64,000 bases of DNA from assembly GCF_038051925.1 (NCBI RefSeq), contig NZ_CP150634.1:806001-870000 (forward strand), in the 5' to 3' direction. A program made the position numbers and the translations under genes. Of this stretch, positions 1 through 8,755 are shown one piece after another; within the stretch, counting starts at the first letter, position 1; every line of letters begins with the position of its first letter. This DNA comes from Methylotuvimicrobium sp. KM2. Lineage in GTDB: Bacteria > Pseudomonadota > Gammaproteobacteria > Methylococcales > Methylomonadaceae. The notes below the pieces were generated by a model, which was not told where the DNA came from, made no database searches, and was given only the letters and a program-made list of their open reading frames with translations.

Positions 1-222
1 AGTCGAAACGAAAACGACCGTTTTGCCATCTGCGCTGTAGGTCAGTTCAAATTCCGAAGCCGAGGAGTTGATCGGCTCGCCGATGCTTTGCGCTAACGGG
101 TGCGGCTTTGCGTTTTCGCCGGCAGGGATGTCCATGCCAGGCATCGCATAAGACACGTTCTGCGTCAAAAGAAGCGTCAGCGCTGCCAAATAGGACTTGG
201 AGATAAAAGATTTTGTTTTCAT
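1..222 (-). CDS. Secreted PD40/TolB-like beta-propeller protein, N-terminal part
   Basis: Only the first 74 codons lie in the window; the gene runs off the left edge. The product starts MKTKSF, has a hydrophobic signal peptide (about residues 10-26, ending SYA) and continues with ASEFELTYSADGKTVVFVST, the pattern of a PD40/WD40-like propeller repeat as in TolB-type proteins. Export to the periplasm is inferred. It starts about 35 bp after the methyltransferase that ends at 257 on the same strand, so the two probably form an operon. An in-frame ATG at 231 is an alternative start; neither has a clear ribosome binding site. Confidence 0.6.
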   Translation of the reverse strand, partial: MKTKSFISKSYLAALTLLLTQNVSYAMPGMDIPAGENAKPHPLAQSIGEPINSSASEFELTYSADGKTVVFVST

Positions 223-256
223 AGTGTGCATAATGTTATTCGGGTTGAGATCAAGG

Positions 257-1060
257 TTATCGGGCATCAGGCTTTTCCGTCTCGAACAGAATCGCTTGCA
301 TCGGATAGCACATCGGGCTTGAGCCAAACTCTTTTTTGAAGGCCTCGGCCAATTCCGTCACGATATCCTCTGGATCGACGCCGCCCTTATCTCTGATTTC
401 GAAGATCACCGGTGTGTACACCAAGGCACGCGCGAACGCCGTCACATCGAGAATATTGTATTCATGGCGTTGCACGGAAATGACCACAGGGTCGAAGCCG
501 ATCTGAATCAACTGTTCTTTGAGAGGGTCGATTTGGTGGCAGGACACCGGATCGAATAAAAACTGCGGGGTTTCCGAGGGAAAGTATCGTTTAAGAACTT
601 CGAAGCTTAAACTGGCGAACGGGTTGTAGCGTTCGGAGTCCCAAACGCGGAATAAATAACGACCGCCCGGTTTCAAGGTGCGGTAAACCTCCCGAAACCC
701 TTTGTTCCGGTCGAAAAACATGATGCCGAATTGACAGACGACGGCATCGAAGGCTTCGTCATCGAACGGCAGTGTGGTGGCGTCGGCGTTTCGGAAGGTG
801 ACTTGTTCACCCGAATGAAACTTTTGCCGAGCTACATCCATCATCGAATCGCTGATGTCGACTGCGGTCAAGCGAGCTTCTGTCGCCAATAAGTTGCGCA
901 AGTGGCGCGTCACGATGCCGGTGCCGGCGGCGATTTCCAGTACGTCCATCGGTGCTTGTTCGGCGACGCGTCTTGCGGTATCGGCGCCGTAATGCTCGAA
1001 TAGGACCGGTCCAAGGTCGCGATCATACGGAATGACAACTTCATCAACATAGCCGGACAT
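257..1060 (-). CDS. Class I SAM-dependent methyltransferase
   Basis: The 267-residue product has the class I methyltransferase fold. The SAM-binding glycine motif is LEIAAGTG, followed by the acidic motif LTAVDIS and by VVCQFGIMFFDRNKGFREVYRTL and LKPGGRYLFRVW, the post-II and III motifs of the UbiE/Methyltransf_11 group. The start at 1060 is chosen because AGGAGA stands 7 nt upstream; an upstream in-frame start at 1111 has no such site. The substrate is unknown. The next gene downstream encodes a secreted propeller protein, which does not clarify the role. Confidence is high for the family and nil for the substrate. Confidence 0.8.
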   Translation of the reverse strand: MSGYVDEVVIPYDRDLGPVLFEHYGADTARRVAEQAPMDVLEIAAGTGIVTRHLRNLLATEARLTAVDISDSMMDVARQKFHSGEQVTFRNADATTLPFDDEAFDAVVCQFGIMFFDRNKGFREVYRTLKPGGRYLFRVWDSERYNPFASLSFEVLKRYFPSETPQFLFDPVSCHQIDPLKEQLIQIGFDPVVISVQRHEYNILDVTAFARALVYTPVIFEIRDKGGVDPEDIVTELAEAFKKEFGSSPMCYPMQAILFETEKPDAR

Positions 1061-1585
1061 CGTCTTTCTCCTCTGCATGGGTTTGATTGCCAATACGCCA
1101 AAAGCCAACAAAGGATTGAATTGCGCGCGGCAAGAATTGGTATCATTCGGATACCGTTGAATAAAGATAGATATTGTAAGGGAATCTTCTAATTATTAAA
1201 ACGCATAGCTAATACCCGCAAAAAGGGATTCTGATGTATCCCCACAAAACGCTCGTTCCCATGCTCTGTGCTCATCGTTATACACAAATATCGGTAAACT
1301 TGCTAAACAGAGGTCATCGTATAACTGGAAACGGTGCTGTTTGATAAATCTGCGGATATTGGATATCAGTGGCTCCGAGATCGCGATCTAGGGATTCCTC
1401 GTTCCCACCGCTCCAGCGTGGGAATGCATACCGATCTTGCCTAGGCTGACAAGGTATGGGTTCCCACGGAGGACCGTGGAAACCAGAAATAAGTCAAAAA
1501 TTACCCTTTTGCAATCTTAACCAATTAGACCTCGATACTTTTTATTTGCATTTAATACCCTCGGATCTCCCTCACCTAACGCTAG
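1061..1585. other. Gene-free gap with REP-like palindrome
   Basis: No credible gene. Around 1395-1500 lies a copy of the dispersed palindrome CGCTCCAGCGTGGGAATGCA with a GGTATGGGTTCCCACGGAGG tail. Related copies are at 22590, 32390, 35370-35600 and 46420. Short frames here have no codon structure or ribosome binding site. Confidence 0.5.
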
Positions 1586-1703
1586 GAGCCTGTCCGAGAA
1601 CTCGACAATTGAAATTTATAGCACAATATATAGTGCAATGTTTTATAAAAAATAACTATATATAGTGTGTATTTATTTGGATCTTGTATTCTCGGACAGG
1701 CTC
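1586..1703. mobile_element. 118-bp MITE with 15-bp perfect inverted ends
   Basis: The ends GAGCCTGTCCGAGAA (1586-1600) and TTCTCGGACAGGCTC (1689-1703) are perfect inverted repeats around an AT-rich, non-coding centre. CTAG flanks the element on both sides (1582-1585 and 1704-1707). Removing the element and one CTAG gives CACCTAACGCTAGGTGA, nearly identical to the uninterrupted CACCTAGCGATAGGTGA near 32310, so the insertion can be read against an empty site. A 4-bp CTAG duplication fits the YTAR target of the IS5 family. No transposase is present in the window. Confidence 0.8.
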
Positions 1704-1710
1704 CTAGGTG

Positions 1711-1858
1711 ATCCGCGTAGGGTGCGCTGTGCGTACCATGGCAACCCCTCGATGTTCATTTCATGTGCCAACCGAACCGCTAGGGCACGGCTTTGGTGCG
1801 CGCAGCGTACCCTACAATTTATGTATAACGATGAGCGCAGAGCGTAGGAACGATGAAA
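1711..1858. repeat. Dispersed palindromic repeat, copy 1 (partner at 4753)
   Basis: GTAGGGTGCGCTGTGCGTACC and GGTGCGCGCAGCGTACCCTAC form the arms, with CATGTGCCAACCGAACCGC between them and CAATTTATGTA after. The same order of motifs recurs at 4753-4880. A single arm also occurs near 7655-7675. Confidence 0.7.
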
Positions 1859-1950
1859 AAAATCAATATATCTATCAATTTTCAGCCATAGCAAATTGTT
1901 TTATTTGGCTATTTCGTGGGGATACCTCAGGGTCAGGTTGAATTAATAAT

Positions 1951-2871
1951 TCAACCTGACCCCTTTTTTTGTTCCGATCTCTCTTGATTGGAAGGTGTAA
2001 AATTCTGAAATAGGGTTTTCAATAGCGGATTGGGAAAGTGTCGTTCAGGGGTGATCGCATAAAAGCGTTCCTTGACTTCCATGATCTGCACGCATTCGAC
2101 TAAATGACCGCTCAGCAATTCGTCACGCACCACCACGGGCGGCACCAGTGTTAATGTTCCGGACTCACGCGCCAATAGCCTTAGCATAGCCATGTCGTCC
2201 ACTTCCGCAATGATTTTGGGGCGAACGCCGGCCTGGTTGAGCAAAAAATCGAAAGCAGTGCGAATTTCGCTTTCCATGCTGGGCACGAATAATCCAGCAT
2301 GGTGTAAATCTTCCGGAAAATGAAAGTTAGCCGGGGCCGTCCGCGCTTGACAGACTAGGCTGGCTGGCTGTTCATCGAGCAAATGACATTGCCAGTTTCG
2401 ATCCAGGGCGTCGGGAGCCGGACGATTGGACAAGAGCAAGTCTAGGGTATGTTCCTGCATTTGCTGCATCAAGGCGTTAAGGCTGCCGGAGTGCAGCACC
2501 AGCTCAATATTTTCCAAAGCCAGCAATGGTTTAATCAAGTCCGACTGAAAGTTGCGCGATAGGGTGGAAACTGCGCCGACACGTAATAAAAGCCGGCTTC
2601 CAGCTTCGCGGCGCTGCATGACACTCAATAGCTCATCACCGGCGCGGAAAATTGCTTGCGCATAATCTAAGGCAATGTGGCCGGCTTCGGTCAAGATCAA
2701 CTGCCGGCCTTCGCGTTCAAATAATTTTTGCCCTAAGCTTTCTTCGAGCTTGCGCAACTGGATACTCAGTGCGGATTGTGAGATGTGCAGTTTTTCTGCT
2801 GCACGGGTCAAGTTGTTTTCATTGGCGATGACCCAAAAATAACGAAGGTGGTGATAGTTCAAGATGGCCAT
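1951..2871 (-). CDS. LysR-family regulator (NhaR-like)
   Basis: The 306-residue protein has the LysR layout. An N-terminal winged helix-turn-helix (about residues 5-65; LTRAAEKLHISQSALSIQLRKLE) is followed by a two-lobed periplasmic-binding-like effector domain. The opening MAILNYHHLRYFWVIANENNLTRAA is typical of the NhaR branch. It diverges from the SulP transporter at 3031 across about 160 AT-rich bases, the classic arrangement for a LysR protein controlling its neighbour. The inducer cannot be read from sequence. The last codons run into an AT-rich palindromic tail and the C-terminus is low complexity. Confidence 0.85.
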   Translation of the reverse strand: MAILNYHHLRYFWVIANENNLTRAAEKLHISQSALSIQLRKLEESLGQKLFEREGRQLILTEAGHIALDYAQAIFRAGDELLSVMQRREAGSRLLLRVGAVSTLSRNFQSDLIKPLLALENIELVLHSGSLNALMQQMQEHTLDLLLSNRPAPDALDRNWQCHLLDEQPASLVCQARTAPANFHFPEDLHHAGLFVPSMESEIRTAFDFLLNQAGVRPKIIAEVDDMAMLRLLARESGTLTLVPPVVVRDELLSGHLVECVQIMEVKERFYAITPERHFPNPLLKTLFQNFTPSNQERSEQKKGSG

Positions 2872-3030
2872 GATTGTTCAATTGCGCAGCATAGGAGAGA
2901 AAGGGACAGTATTATCGGTATCGATATATAAAATATAACAAAAATACAGAAATAATATATTAGATTAAAGTGGTCTGAAAAGATAATCTATTGGGCAGTT
3001 ATCGTAACCCTATCATTGCCCATAACATTC

Positions 3031-4629
3031 ATGACTCAAACACTTTTCTATAACGATCTTCGTTCCGGCTTTTTTGTCTCTCTGATCGCCTTGCCGCTAT
3101 GTTTAGGTATCGCGATGGCCTCGGGTTTTCCTCCGATGAGCGGCCTGATTACCGCGATCATCGGTGGGCTCTTGGTGTCTCGTGTGAGTGGGACACAGCT
3201 TACGATCAACGGGCCGGCGGCCGGTTTAATCGTTGTGGTGTTGGATTCCGTGCAGACTTTGGGCGGAGGCAATGCTGCCGCCGGCGTTACCTATACGTTG
3301 GCGGCCATCATGATATCCGGCTTGATCCAAATTGCCCTGGGCGCATTGCGCGCGGGTAAACTCAGTGCCTTTTTTCCTTCCTCGGTAGTACACGGGATGC
3401 TGGCTGCCATCGGCATTATTATTCTGGTTAAACAAAGTTATGTTTTGCTTGGGGTTCCGGCGGAGGCAGGCTCCATTGTGCAACAAGCGATGGCTTTGCC
3501 GAGGGCAGTGATCAATATGAATGTTCCTATCGCGATGATTGGCTTGATCGGCTTAGCCGTCATGATCTTTTGGCCTCGTCTCCCTTTTAAATTCAGTCGT
3601 ATGTTACCGGCGCCGCTTTGGGTTTTATTTTCCGGTTTGCTGTTGACGTATTACTTCAATTTAGATCATGTACACCGCTATCATTCTGTAGTGACGCAGT
3701 TTTTAAGTCAGGGCGAGTTTTTAATCGGTCCTTCTTTTTTGCTCAATCTTCCAAGCAATCCGATGGATGCGCTGTATTTGCCGGACTTTGCGATGATCGG
3801 CACGGCTAAATTTTGGTTCTGCGTTTTTAACATCACTCTTATCGGCAGTTTGGAAACCTTATTGAGCGCCGCGGCGGTGGACAAGTTAGACCCCAAACAT
3901 CGTTGTTCCGATTTGAACCGCGATTTGATGGCCATCGGCATGGGTAATACCCTCTGCGGCCTAGTCGGCGGGTTGCCGATGATTGCGGAAATTGTGCGCA
4001 GCTCGTCAAACATCAGTTATGGCGCGCAAAGCAGTTGGTCGAACTTTTTTCATGGCGTATTCCTGCTGCTATTTATCAGCTTAGGCGCCAATCTGATACA
4101 AGAGATTCCGCTGGCATCATTAGCGGCACTATTGGTTTATACGGGATTCAGACTCGCCTCGCCGATGGAGTTTGCCAAAACCTTGAGTATTGGTTTCGGC
4201 CATTTTCTGGTGTTTGTCGTGACCTTGATCAGTATTTTGCTGACGGATCTTTTGTTAGGGGTGTTGATCGGTATTGTCACTGAGCTGGCGCTGCATGGCT
4301 TGCGTGGCTTGAAGCCGGTCCAGATTTTTCAGGCCGCCTATCGTATTGATGAACAGGAACCCGGCAATTTTCATGTACAGGTCCACGGGGCGGCCGTGTT
4401 TTCAAACTTTCTGGCGTTAAAAAGCATGACCGGCACCTTGCCTAAAGGTAAGCAGGTGATTTTCGATTTAAGTGAAGCCAATTTGATCGATAGCACGGTA
4501 TTGGAATTCATCTATTATTTTCGCGCCGAGTATCAAAGATCGGGCGGTACCTGTGAAATAACCGGTTTGCACAAACACTATGCCGTCGCCAAGCATCCAC
4601 TGTCCGTTCGGCGCGCGCTGAGGGGTTAG
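3031..4629 (+). CDS. SulP-family anion transporter with STAS domain
   Basis: The 532-residue inner-membrane protein has the SulP architecture: about ten to twelve hydrophobic segments (residues 10-420) and a C-terminal STAS domain (about 430-530; QVIFDLSEANLIDSTVLEF). The start LRSGFFVSLIALPLCLGIAMASG matches the SulP first helix. SulP members carry sulfate, bicarbonate or other anions with sodium or protons; the sequence does not decide which. In a carbon-assimilating alkaliphile, bicarbonate is plausible but is inference. The ATG at 3031 is preferred over a TTG at 3016. The divergent LysR gene is the likely regulator. Confidence 0.85.
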   Translation: MTQTLFYNDLRSGFFVSLIALPLCLGIAMASGFPPMSGLITAIIGGLLVSRVSGTQLTINGPAAGLIVVVLDSVQTLGGGNAAAGVTYTLAAIMISGLIQIALGALRAGKLSAFFPSSVVHGMLAAIGIIILVKQSYVLLGVPAEAGSIVQQAMALPRAVINMNVPIAMIGLIGLAVMIFWPRLPFKFSRMLPAPLWVLFSGLLLTYYFNLDHVHRYHSVVTQFLSQGEFLIGPSFLLNLPSNPMDALYLPDFAMIGTAKFWFCVFNITLIGSLETLLSAAAVDKLDPKHRCSDLNRDLMAIGMGNTLCGLVGGLPMIAEIVRSSSNISYGAQSSWSNFFHGVFLLLFISLGANLIQEIPLASLAALLVYTGFRLASPMEFAKTLSIGFGHFLVFVVTLISILLTDLLLGVLIGIVTELALHGLRGLKPVQIFQAAYRIDEQEPGNFHVQVHGAAVFSNFLALKSMTGTLPKGKQVIFDLSEANLIDSTVLEFIYYFRAEYQRSGGTCEITGLHKHYAVAKHPLSVRRALRG

Positions 4630-4660
4630 TGAGAGACTGATTTAGTTCAATCATGGAGCA

Positions 4661-4750
4661 CGTAGCCCGTATGCAGCGGAGCGGAATACGGGTCTGGCGT
4701 GGCGCCGAACTTCCCGGATTGCGCTATGCTCCATCCGGGCTACGCTGCTA
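4661..4750. repeat. REP-like palindrome (CGTAGCCCGTATGC family)
   Basis: The arms CGTAGCCCGTATGCAGCGGA and TCCATCCGGGCTACGCTGC fold on themselves. A near-identical copy lies at 54577-54663 and a half copy at about 35730-35765. Confidence 0.75.
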
Positions 4751-4752
4751 GA

Positions 4753-4880
4753 CGAACCGCGTAGGGTACGCTGTGCGTCCCATGGTAACCCCGCGATATT
4801 CATGTGCCAACCGAACCGCCAGGGCTCGGCTTTGGTACGCGCAGCGTACCCTACAATTTATGTAAAACGATGAGAGCTGG
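4753..4880. repeat. Dispersed palindromic repeat, copy 2 (partner at 1711)
   Basis: The motifs are the same and in the same order as at 1711-1858: GTAGGGTACGCTGTGCGT, CATGTGCCAACCGAACCGC, GTACGCGCAGCGTACCCTAC. The arms differ by compensating G/A changes. Confidence 0.7.
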
Positions 4881-4932
4881 AGCTTGGGTAACAGCACATC
4901 CATTATATTATGCTACTTCACGTCATTATGAA

Positions 4933-5715
4933 TTATTCAGCCTTGTAGGCATCCTTGCTTTGCCCATGCTTAAAAACGGCTTTCAGATATATTCCGCCGC
5001 GCAATGCCGGTATTTTTAGCCTTTCACCGATAATATTCAAACCGGACAACAGCCAATAAATGGGCGAAGGCATGTCGCCTTTTGGGATGAAAGTCCAATA
5101 GCCTATCGTTTCCGGCGCCAGTCCCGCATCGTTTAGTAACCCGCACAGCTCTTGTCTAGTCATGAAGCGGTCGCTGCTCAAGTGCCGGGTGTCCCAGCGA
5201 AATTTGCGGGCGATCGCCGTGTACCAGCAATAAGCGCCGTTCGGGGTTAGGCAAATGAATTCGCCGCCGGGTTTCAAGACACGCGCGATTTGTCGAAGCA
5301 CTCGCGGCTTGTCCGGCATGTGTTCGAATGCGCCGACGCAAAGTACGGTATCGATTCGCCCGGATTCGATAGTCTTTAATTGTTCGGCGGGGTCGATCGC
5401 AAATCGGATGGTTTCACGATTCGAATGCTGTTCGCGTAATGTTTCGGCTTCCGAAATCATATTCGGTGAAAGATCTGTGCCGATAGCCTGTTCATAAAGG
5501 CCGGCTAATTCGAATAAATGCATGCCGGTGCCGCAGCCGATTTCGAGCAATGTGCCGCGTCGTTTGCCGAGCAATGGCCGGATGATTGAAAGGCGGTAAG
5601 CTAAAAGGCGGTCGGGGCGACCGTGCGTTTCTCTGTAACTGCCGGCGATGCGGTCGAAAAACGCGCGAATATCGGCGGAACCTTCGACTTGTCGGGTTTT
5701 AAGCTTATTCATCAT
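4933..5715 (-). CDS. SAM-dependent methyltransferase, likely lipid-linked
   Basis: The 260-residue product has motif I LLEIGCGTGMHLFELAG, then IGTDLSPNMI, DTVLCVGAFEHM and VLKPGGEFICLTPNG, the class I Methyltransf_11/UbiE-like pattern. Its start codon overlaps the end of the CDP-alcohol phosphatidyltransferase gene by about 11 bp, so the two are co-transcribed and probably translationally coupled. This suggests it methylates a product of that enzyme, such as a phospholipid headgroup or polar lipid precursor. That is inference from context; no substrate motif is visible. A second ATG at 5712 could be the start. Confidence 0.75.
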   Translation of the reverse strand: MMNKLKTRQVEGSADIRAFFDRIAGSYRETHGRPDRLLAYRLSIIRPLLGKRRGTLLEIGCGTGMHLFELAGLYEQAIGTDLSPNMISEAETLREQHSNRETIRFAIDPAEQLKTIESGRIDTVLCVGAFEHMPDKPRVLRQIARVLKPGGEFICLTPNGAYCWYTAIARKFRWDTRHLSSDRFMTRQELCGLLNDAGLAPETIGYWTFIPKGDMPSPIYWLLSGLNIIGERLKIPALRGGIYLKAVFKHGQSKDAYKAE

Positions 5716-6397
5716 TGCGGGCGGAGCGGTAAATCAAGCGGATCGAGGCGATAAACGAATAGCAGAGTAGCAGCGTGATGGCGAGCGCCAAAGGCTGATA
5801 GATCGCTGGATAGTCGGTAAAGCAGGCGATTAAAACCAACATCGTGACGACGAAAACGACTTTGCCTGTGGTCGTTTGTTGTTCTTTGTAAGCTGGCGGC
5901 TTCGCGAGCATTAAAAAGCACACGAATACGTAGCGCATCAATCCCGGTATGAGTATCCACAACCCCAGTCGCTGATCGAGTACGATCAGCCAGCACAGCA
6001 TCAACATGAAAAAAGCGTCGGTTTCCTTATCGAAATATTCGCCGAATTCCGATACGCAATTAAATTTACGCGCTAACCAACCGTCAACGCCGTCAAGGCA
6101 TAGAACCAGTAATGCCAGGAGAATTATCAAGTCCGGCTGGTGGGCGAAAGTTACCAAGCTAAAGATCAGCAGCAAGCGAAACAAGGTCACGGCATTGGCG
6201 GGGCCGAATTGACCTATTGATGTCCAATTGCCTGGGCCGCGAACAATGAACCAGGCAAACGACAACGCCGCAGAGCCTAGCAGTAGTTCGATAGGCCATG
6301 AGAACAGAAGCATTGCAGTGCTGGCCGCTAACAAGACCGCCGAATGCAGGTTGCTCCAACGAATCAATTTAGTTTGTATCAAGGGTTCCGTTATCAT
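5705..6397 (-). CDS. CDP-alcohol phosphatidyltransferase family membrane enzyme
   Basis: The 230-residue multi-pass membrane protein carries the full family signature at about residues 102-128: DGVDGWLAR, then G(x3)D(x3)D in FGEYFDKETD. These aspartates bind the metal and the CDP-alcohol in PgsA, PssA and Cls-type enzymes. The acceptor alcohol is not determined; length and divergence argue against orthodox PgsA. It is the first gene of a two-gene leftward operon with a methyltransferase. Its start lies only 27 bp from the start of the divergent glycosyltransferase, so the two promoters must overlap the opposing reading frames. Confidence 0.8.
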   Translation of the reverse strand: MITEPLIQTKLIRWSNLHSAVLLAASTAMLLFSWPIELLLGSAALSFAWFIVRGPGNWTSIGQFGPANAVTLFRLLLIFSLVTFAHQPDLIILLALLVLCLDGVDGWLARKFNCVSEFGEYFDKETDAFFMLMLCWLIVLDQRLGLWILIPGLMRYVFVCFLMLAKPPAYKEQQTTTGKVVFVVTMLVLIACFTDYPAIYQPLALAITLLLCYSFIASIRLIYRSARNDE

Positions 6398-6424
6398 GGT
6401 GCCGAATTCATTCGGAGTGTTGCG

Positions 6425-7453
6425 ATGAAGATAGCATTGTTACATCCGCCTCTTAGCGAAATTTCGGGAGGCAATCTCTATAACCGGAATATACTACATC
6501 AAGCACGCCTGTGCCGTTTTCCGTTGCATTCGGTCACTGTCTCGGCTATCGATCGCGAACGACTGGCCGAATGGCAGAAAAATTACGAGTTGTTGATTTG
6601 GGATAGTCTATTTTGGCGAGAGTTGGCAGGCATGGCTGAAACGCTAAAAGGCAGTCCCAGTTGTCTTTTATGTCATTATTTGCCGTCTCTGAACCCGTTG
6701 GCGGCGGCGCGCGGTCGGGCCGTTTGGCACGAGATTGAGTGCCGAGCGATCGAGTCGATGCGTTTTGTCATTGCGACCGGGCAAGCGGTTTTCGACGAGA
6801 TTCAAGAACGGTTTCCAAGCAAATCGGTCGGCTTGTGCGAGCCGGGAATAGACGAAGCATTCAAACCGGAATTACTGCCTATAAAAGCTAATGATTCAAT
6901 TGTTCGCATGCTAAGCGTCGCTAATTTATTGCCGGAAAAAGGCTATCTCGATATTCTTGAGGCACTGGCCGTTTTGACTGAATATCCGTGGCAATGGCAT
7001 TTCTGCGGCAGCGATAGGGTTAATGCGGAATTTACGCAACGTATTTGGCGTACTGCCGGTGAATTGAATCTACTCGATCGCATTCGTTACGAAGGTGTTC
7101 TGACTTCGGAGCAGGTCGCGGAATTGATGTACGGTTCGGATATTTTTGTCTCCGCTAGCCATTTCGAATCCTATGGCATCGCGCTGGCCGAGGCGGCGGC
7201 GATGCGTCTGCCGATCGTTTGTTCCGAGACCGGAGCAGCCGGGCAAATTGTTCAACATGGAGTCAACGGTTTTTTGTTTGTCGCCGGCGATGTTGATGCG
7301 CTGCGTGTTCATTTAGCAAGGTTGATTAGCGAGTCGGCGTTACGGCACAGATTTCGGGAGCAACAATGTTTTGAAGGTCGGTCGTGGGGGCAATGCTTCA
7401 CGATTTTTGAACGTTTATGTAGGGAAGCGTTTTGCTTGTCGAGTCTAAGTTAG
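6425..7453 (+). CDS. GT4-type glycosyltransferase
   Basis: The 342-residue protein has the GT-B fold of family 4. A short N-terminal domain (MKIALLHPPLSEISGG) is followed by the C-terminal nucleotide-sugar domain with MLSVANLLPEKGYLDILEAL and the signature FVSASHFESYGIALAEAAAMRLPIV, where the E(x7)E pair binds the donor. The start at 6425 follows GGAGT and begins with the usual first strand. It is transcribed away from the CDP-alcohol phosphatidyltransferase and towards a flippase-like gene, which suggests glycosylation of a lipid. Donor and acceptor are unknown. Confidence 0.8.
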   Translation: MKIALLHPPLSEISGGNLYNRNILHQARLCRFPLHSVTVSAIDRERLAEWQKNYELLIWDSLFWRELAGMAETLKGSPSCLLCHYLPSLNPLAAARGRAVWHEIECRAIESMRFVIATGQAVFDEIQERFPSKSVGLCEPGIDEAFKPELLPIKANDSIVRMLSVANLLPEKGYLDILEALAVLTEYPWQWHFCGSDRVNAEFTQRIWRTAGELNLLDRIRYEGVLTSEQVAELMYGSDIFVSASHFESYGIALAEAAAMRLPIVCSETGAAGQIVQHGVNGFLFVAGDVDALRVHLARLISESALRHRFREQQCFEGRSWGQCFTIFERLCREAFCLSSLS

Positions 7454-7462
7454 TCAGTTACT

Positions 7463-7675
7463 CCCTTTCCCGGCAATCAAGAAAGATTGAACGAGCGAGT
7501 CGTGGTTGATTGAGAATGTGCGGAGGTTGTGTCGGTCTCAAGAAGCTAGAGCTTCCGGGATGTCTTTCCCAAGCTGGAGCTTGGGAAAGAGCGTGAAAAT
7601 AAGGTATGGGATGTGTATATCGAGGACCGCCGTAAAGAATTGGGTGCGCTGCTCTGGTACGCATAGCGTACCCTA
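7463..7675. repeat. Intergenic repeat with AAGCTCCAGCTTGGG palindromes
   Basis: This holds GATTGAGAATGTGCGGAGGT followed by CCCAAGCTGGAGCTTGGG. Further copies of the module are at about 9165-9310 and 59500-59705. The rest of 7454-7858 shows no gene. Confidence 0.65.
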
Positions 7676-7858
7676 CTGTCTTCAAGTTTCGAGATTGTTG
7701 TAAACGCTTCAACTATTAACGCGAACAGAGTCAAATTTTAAGGATGTAATGCATTTTCGGGTTGATGAGCGTATCTTCAAGATAGTTAGATAGGCTGGGC
7801 TAAACAGCTTACAGTCCATTGATCGCTGAAGATAAACGCTGTTCCTTCAATATAGTGG

Positions 7859-8755
7859 GTGGATATGATGCATAAATCAAAACAGTGGCTAACGGTAATT
7901 TTTCGATGGTTTATCGCTATCGGCTTGTTGGTGATTATCCTGAATAAAACCGATAACGATTTGCTCTGGCAGACTTTGCGTGGTTTTAATCCGGCGTTTG
8001 GGTTGCTCTTGGTGGTTTGTCATGTTGCCGTGCTGATGTTGATGGCTTACCGATGGCGGCTCATTGCTCAACAATTGAGTGTTGAGGCTGATTATGCGGA
8101 TTATTTGAAAGCAATATGGATTGGCGCGTTAAGCGGCCAAATCGGGCCGCCGTTGATTTTTTCCGAAGTGGCTCGGTTCAAAGTGCTTCAAGATTATGGG
8201 GACAATCAATCGTTGATCGGTAGCCAAGTGCTTGACCGTTTGTCGGGATTGGTTGCTTTAGTGTTTATATTGCTACTGACCTTGCCGTTGAATTGGCCAT
8301 TATTTGCCGAAATGATTCCGGCTGCGACGTTGCTGCAAAGTCTGGCGATCTTAGCGATTTCCGGTGTTGTTCTGTATAGGGTCGTGTTATCTACGAAAAC
8401 TCGAACCCTGATGGATCGTAATAAAATCAGTGAAGTCATGAGTCTCGGACAGTCGCATTATGAGTTATCGTCGTTGATTCAATTGTTGTTGATGCTTGGC
8501 TTTTTATTGGCGGCTTACGGTTTGGGCGCCCCGAAGCTGCCGTTTACACTGTTTACATTATTACCGCTGATTTTCGCCGGGTTGACATTGTTGCCTATTT
8601 CTATCTCGGATTGGGGGACGAGAGAAATGTTTGCCGTATATGTTTTATCGTTTGCCGGTTTACCGGCAGAGGAGAGTGCGGCGATATCGATCATCTACGG
8701 CTTCAGCTACTCGTTGACGACACTCTTTGGCTTGTTTTTTTTGTTGAAAAAGTAA
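7859..8755 (+). CDS. Flippase-like integral membrane protein (LPG synthase TM domain / UPF0104)
   Basis: The 298-residue, very hydrophobic protein has about eight membrane segments and the family pattern GALSGQIGPPLIFSEVARFKVLQD near residue 85 and LLPISISDWGTREMFAVYVL near residue 255. These match the flippase half of lysylphosphatidylglycerol synthases and stand-alone AglD-like proteins, which move lipids across the membrane. No synthase domain follows. It begins with GTG at 7859; in-frame ATGs at 7865 and 7868 are equally possible. Its place downstream of the glycosyltransferase supports a job in handling a glycolipid or modified phospholipid, which is inference. Confidence 0.75.
   Translation: MDMMHKSKQWLTVIFRWFIAIGLLVIILNKTDNDLLWQTLRGFNPAFGLLLVVCHVAVLMLMAYRWRLIAQQLSVEADYADYLKAIWIGALSGQIGPPLIFSEVARFKVLQDYGDNQSLIGSQVLDRLSGLVALVFILLLTLPLNWPLFAEMIPAATLLQSLAILAISGVVLYRVVLSTKTRTLMDRNKISEVMSLGQSHYELSSLIQLLLMLGFLLAAYGLGAPKLPFTLFTLLPLIFAGLTLLPISISDWGTREMFAVYVLSFAGLPAEESAAISIIYGFSYSLTTLFGLFFLLKK

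Noticed and set aside
1665-1941. Overlapping short frames on both strands
   Set aside because: They are produced by a MITE end and a palindromic repeat, whose arms give similar peptides wherever the repeat occurs (for example near 4804).
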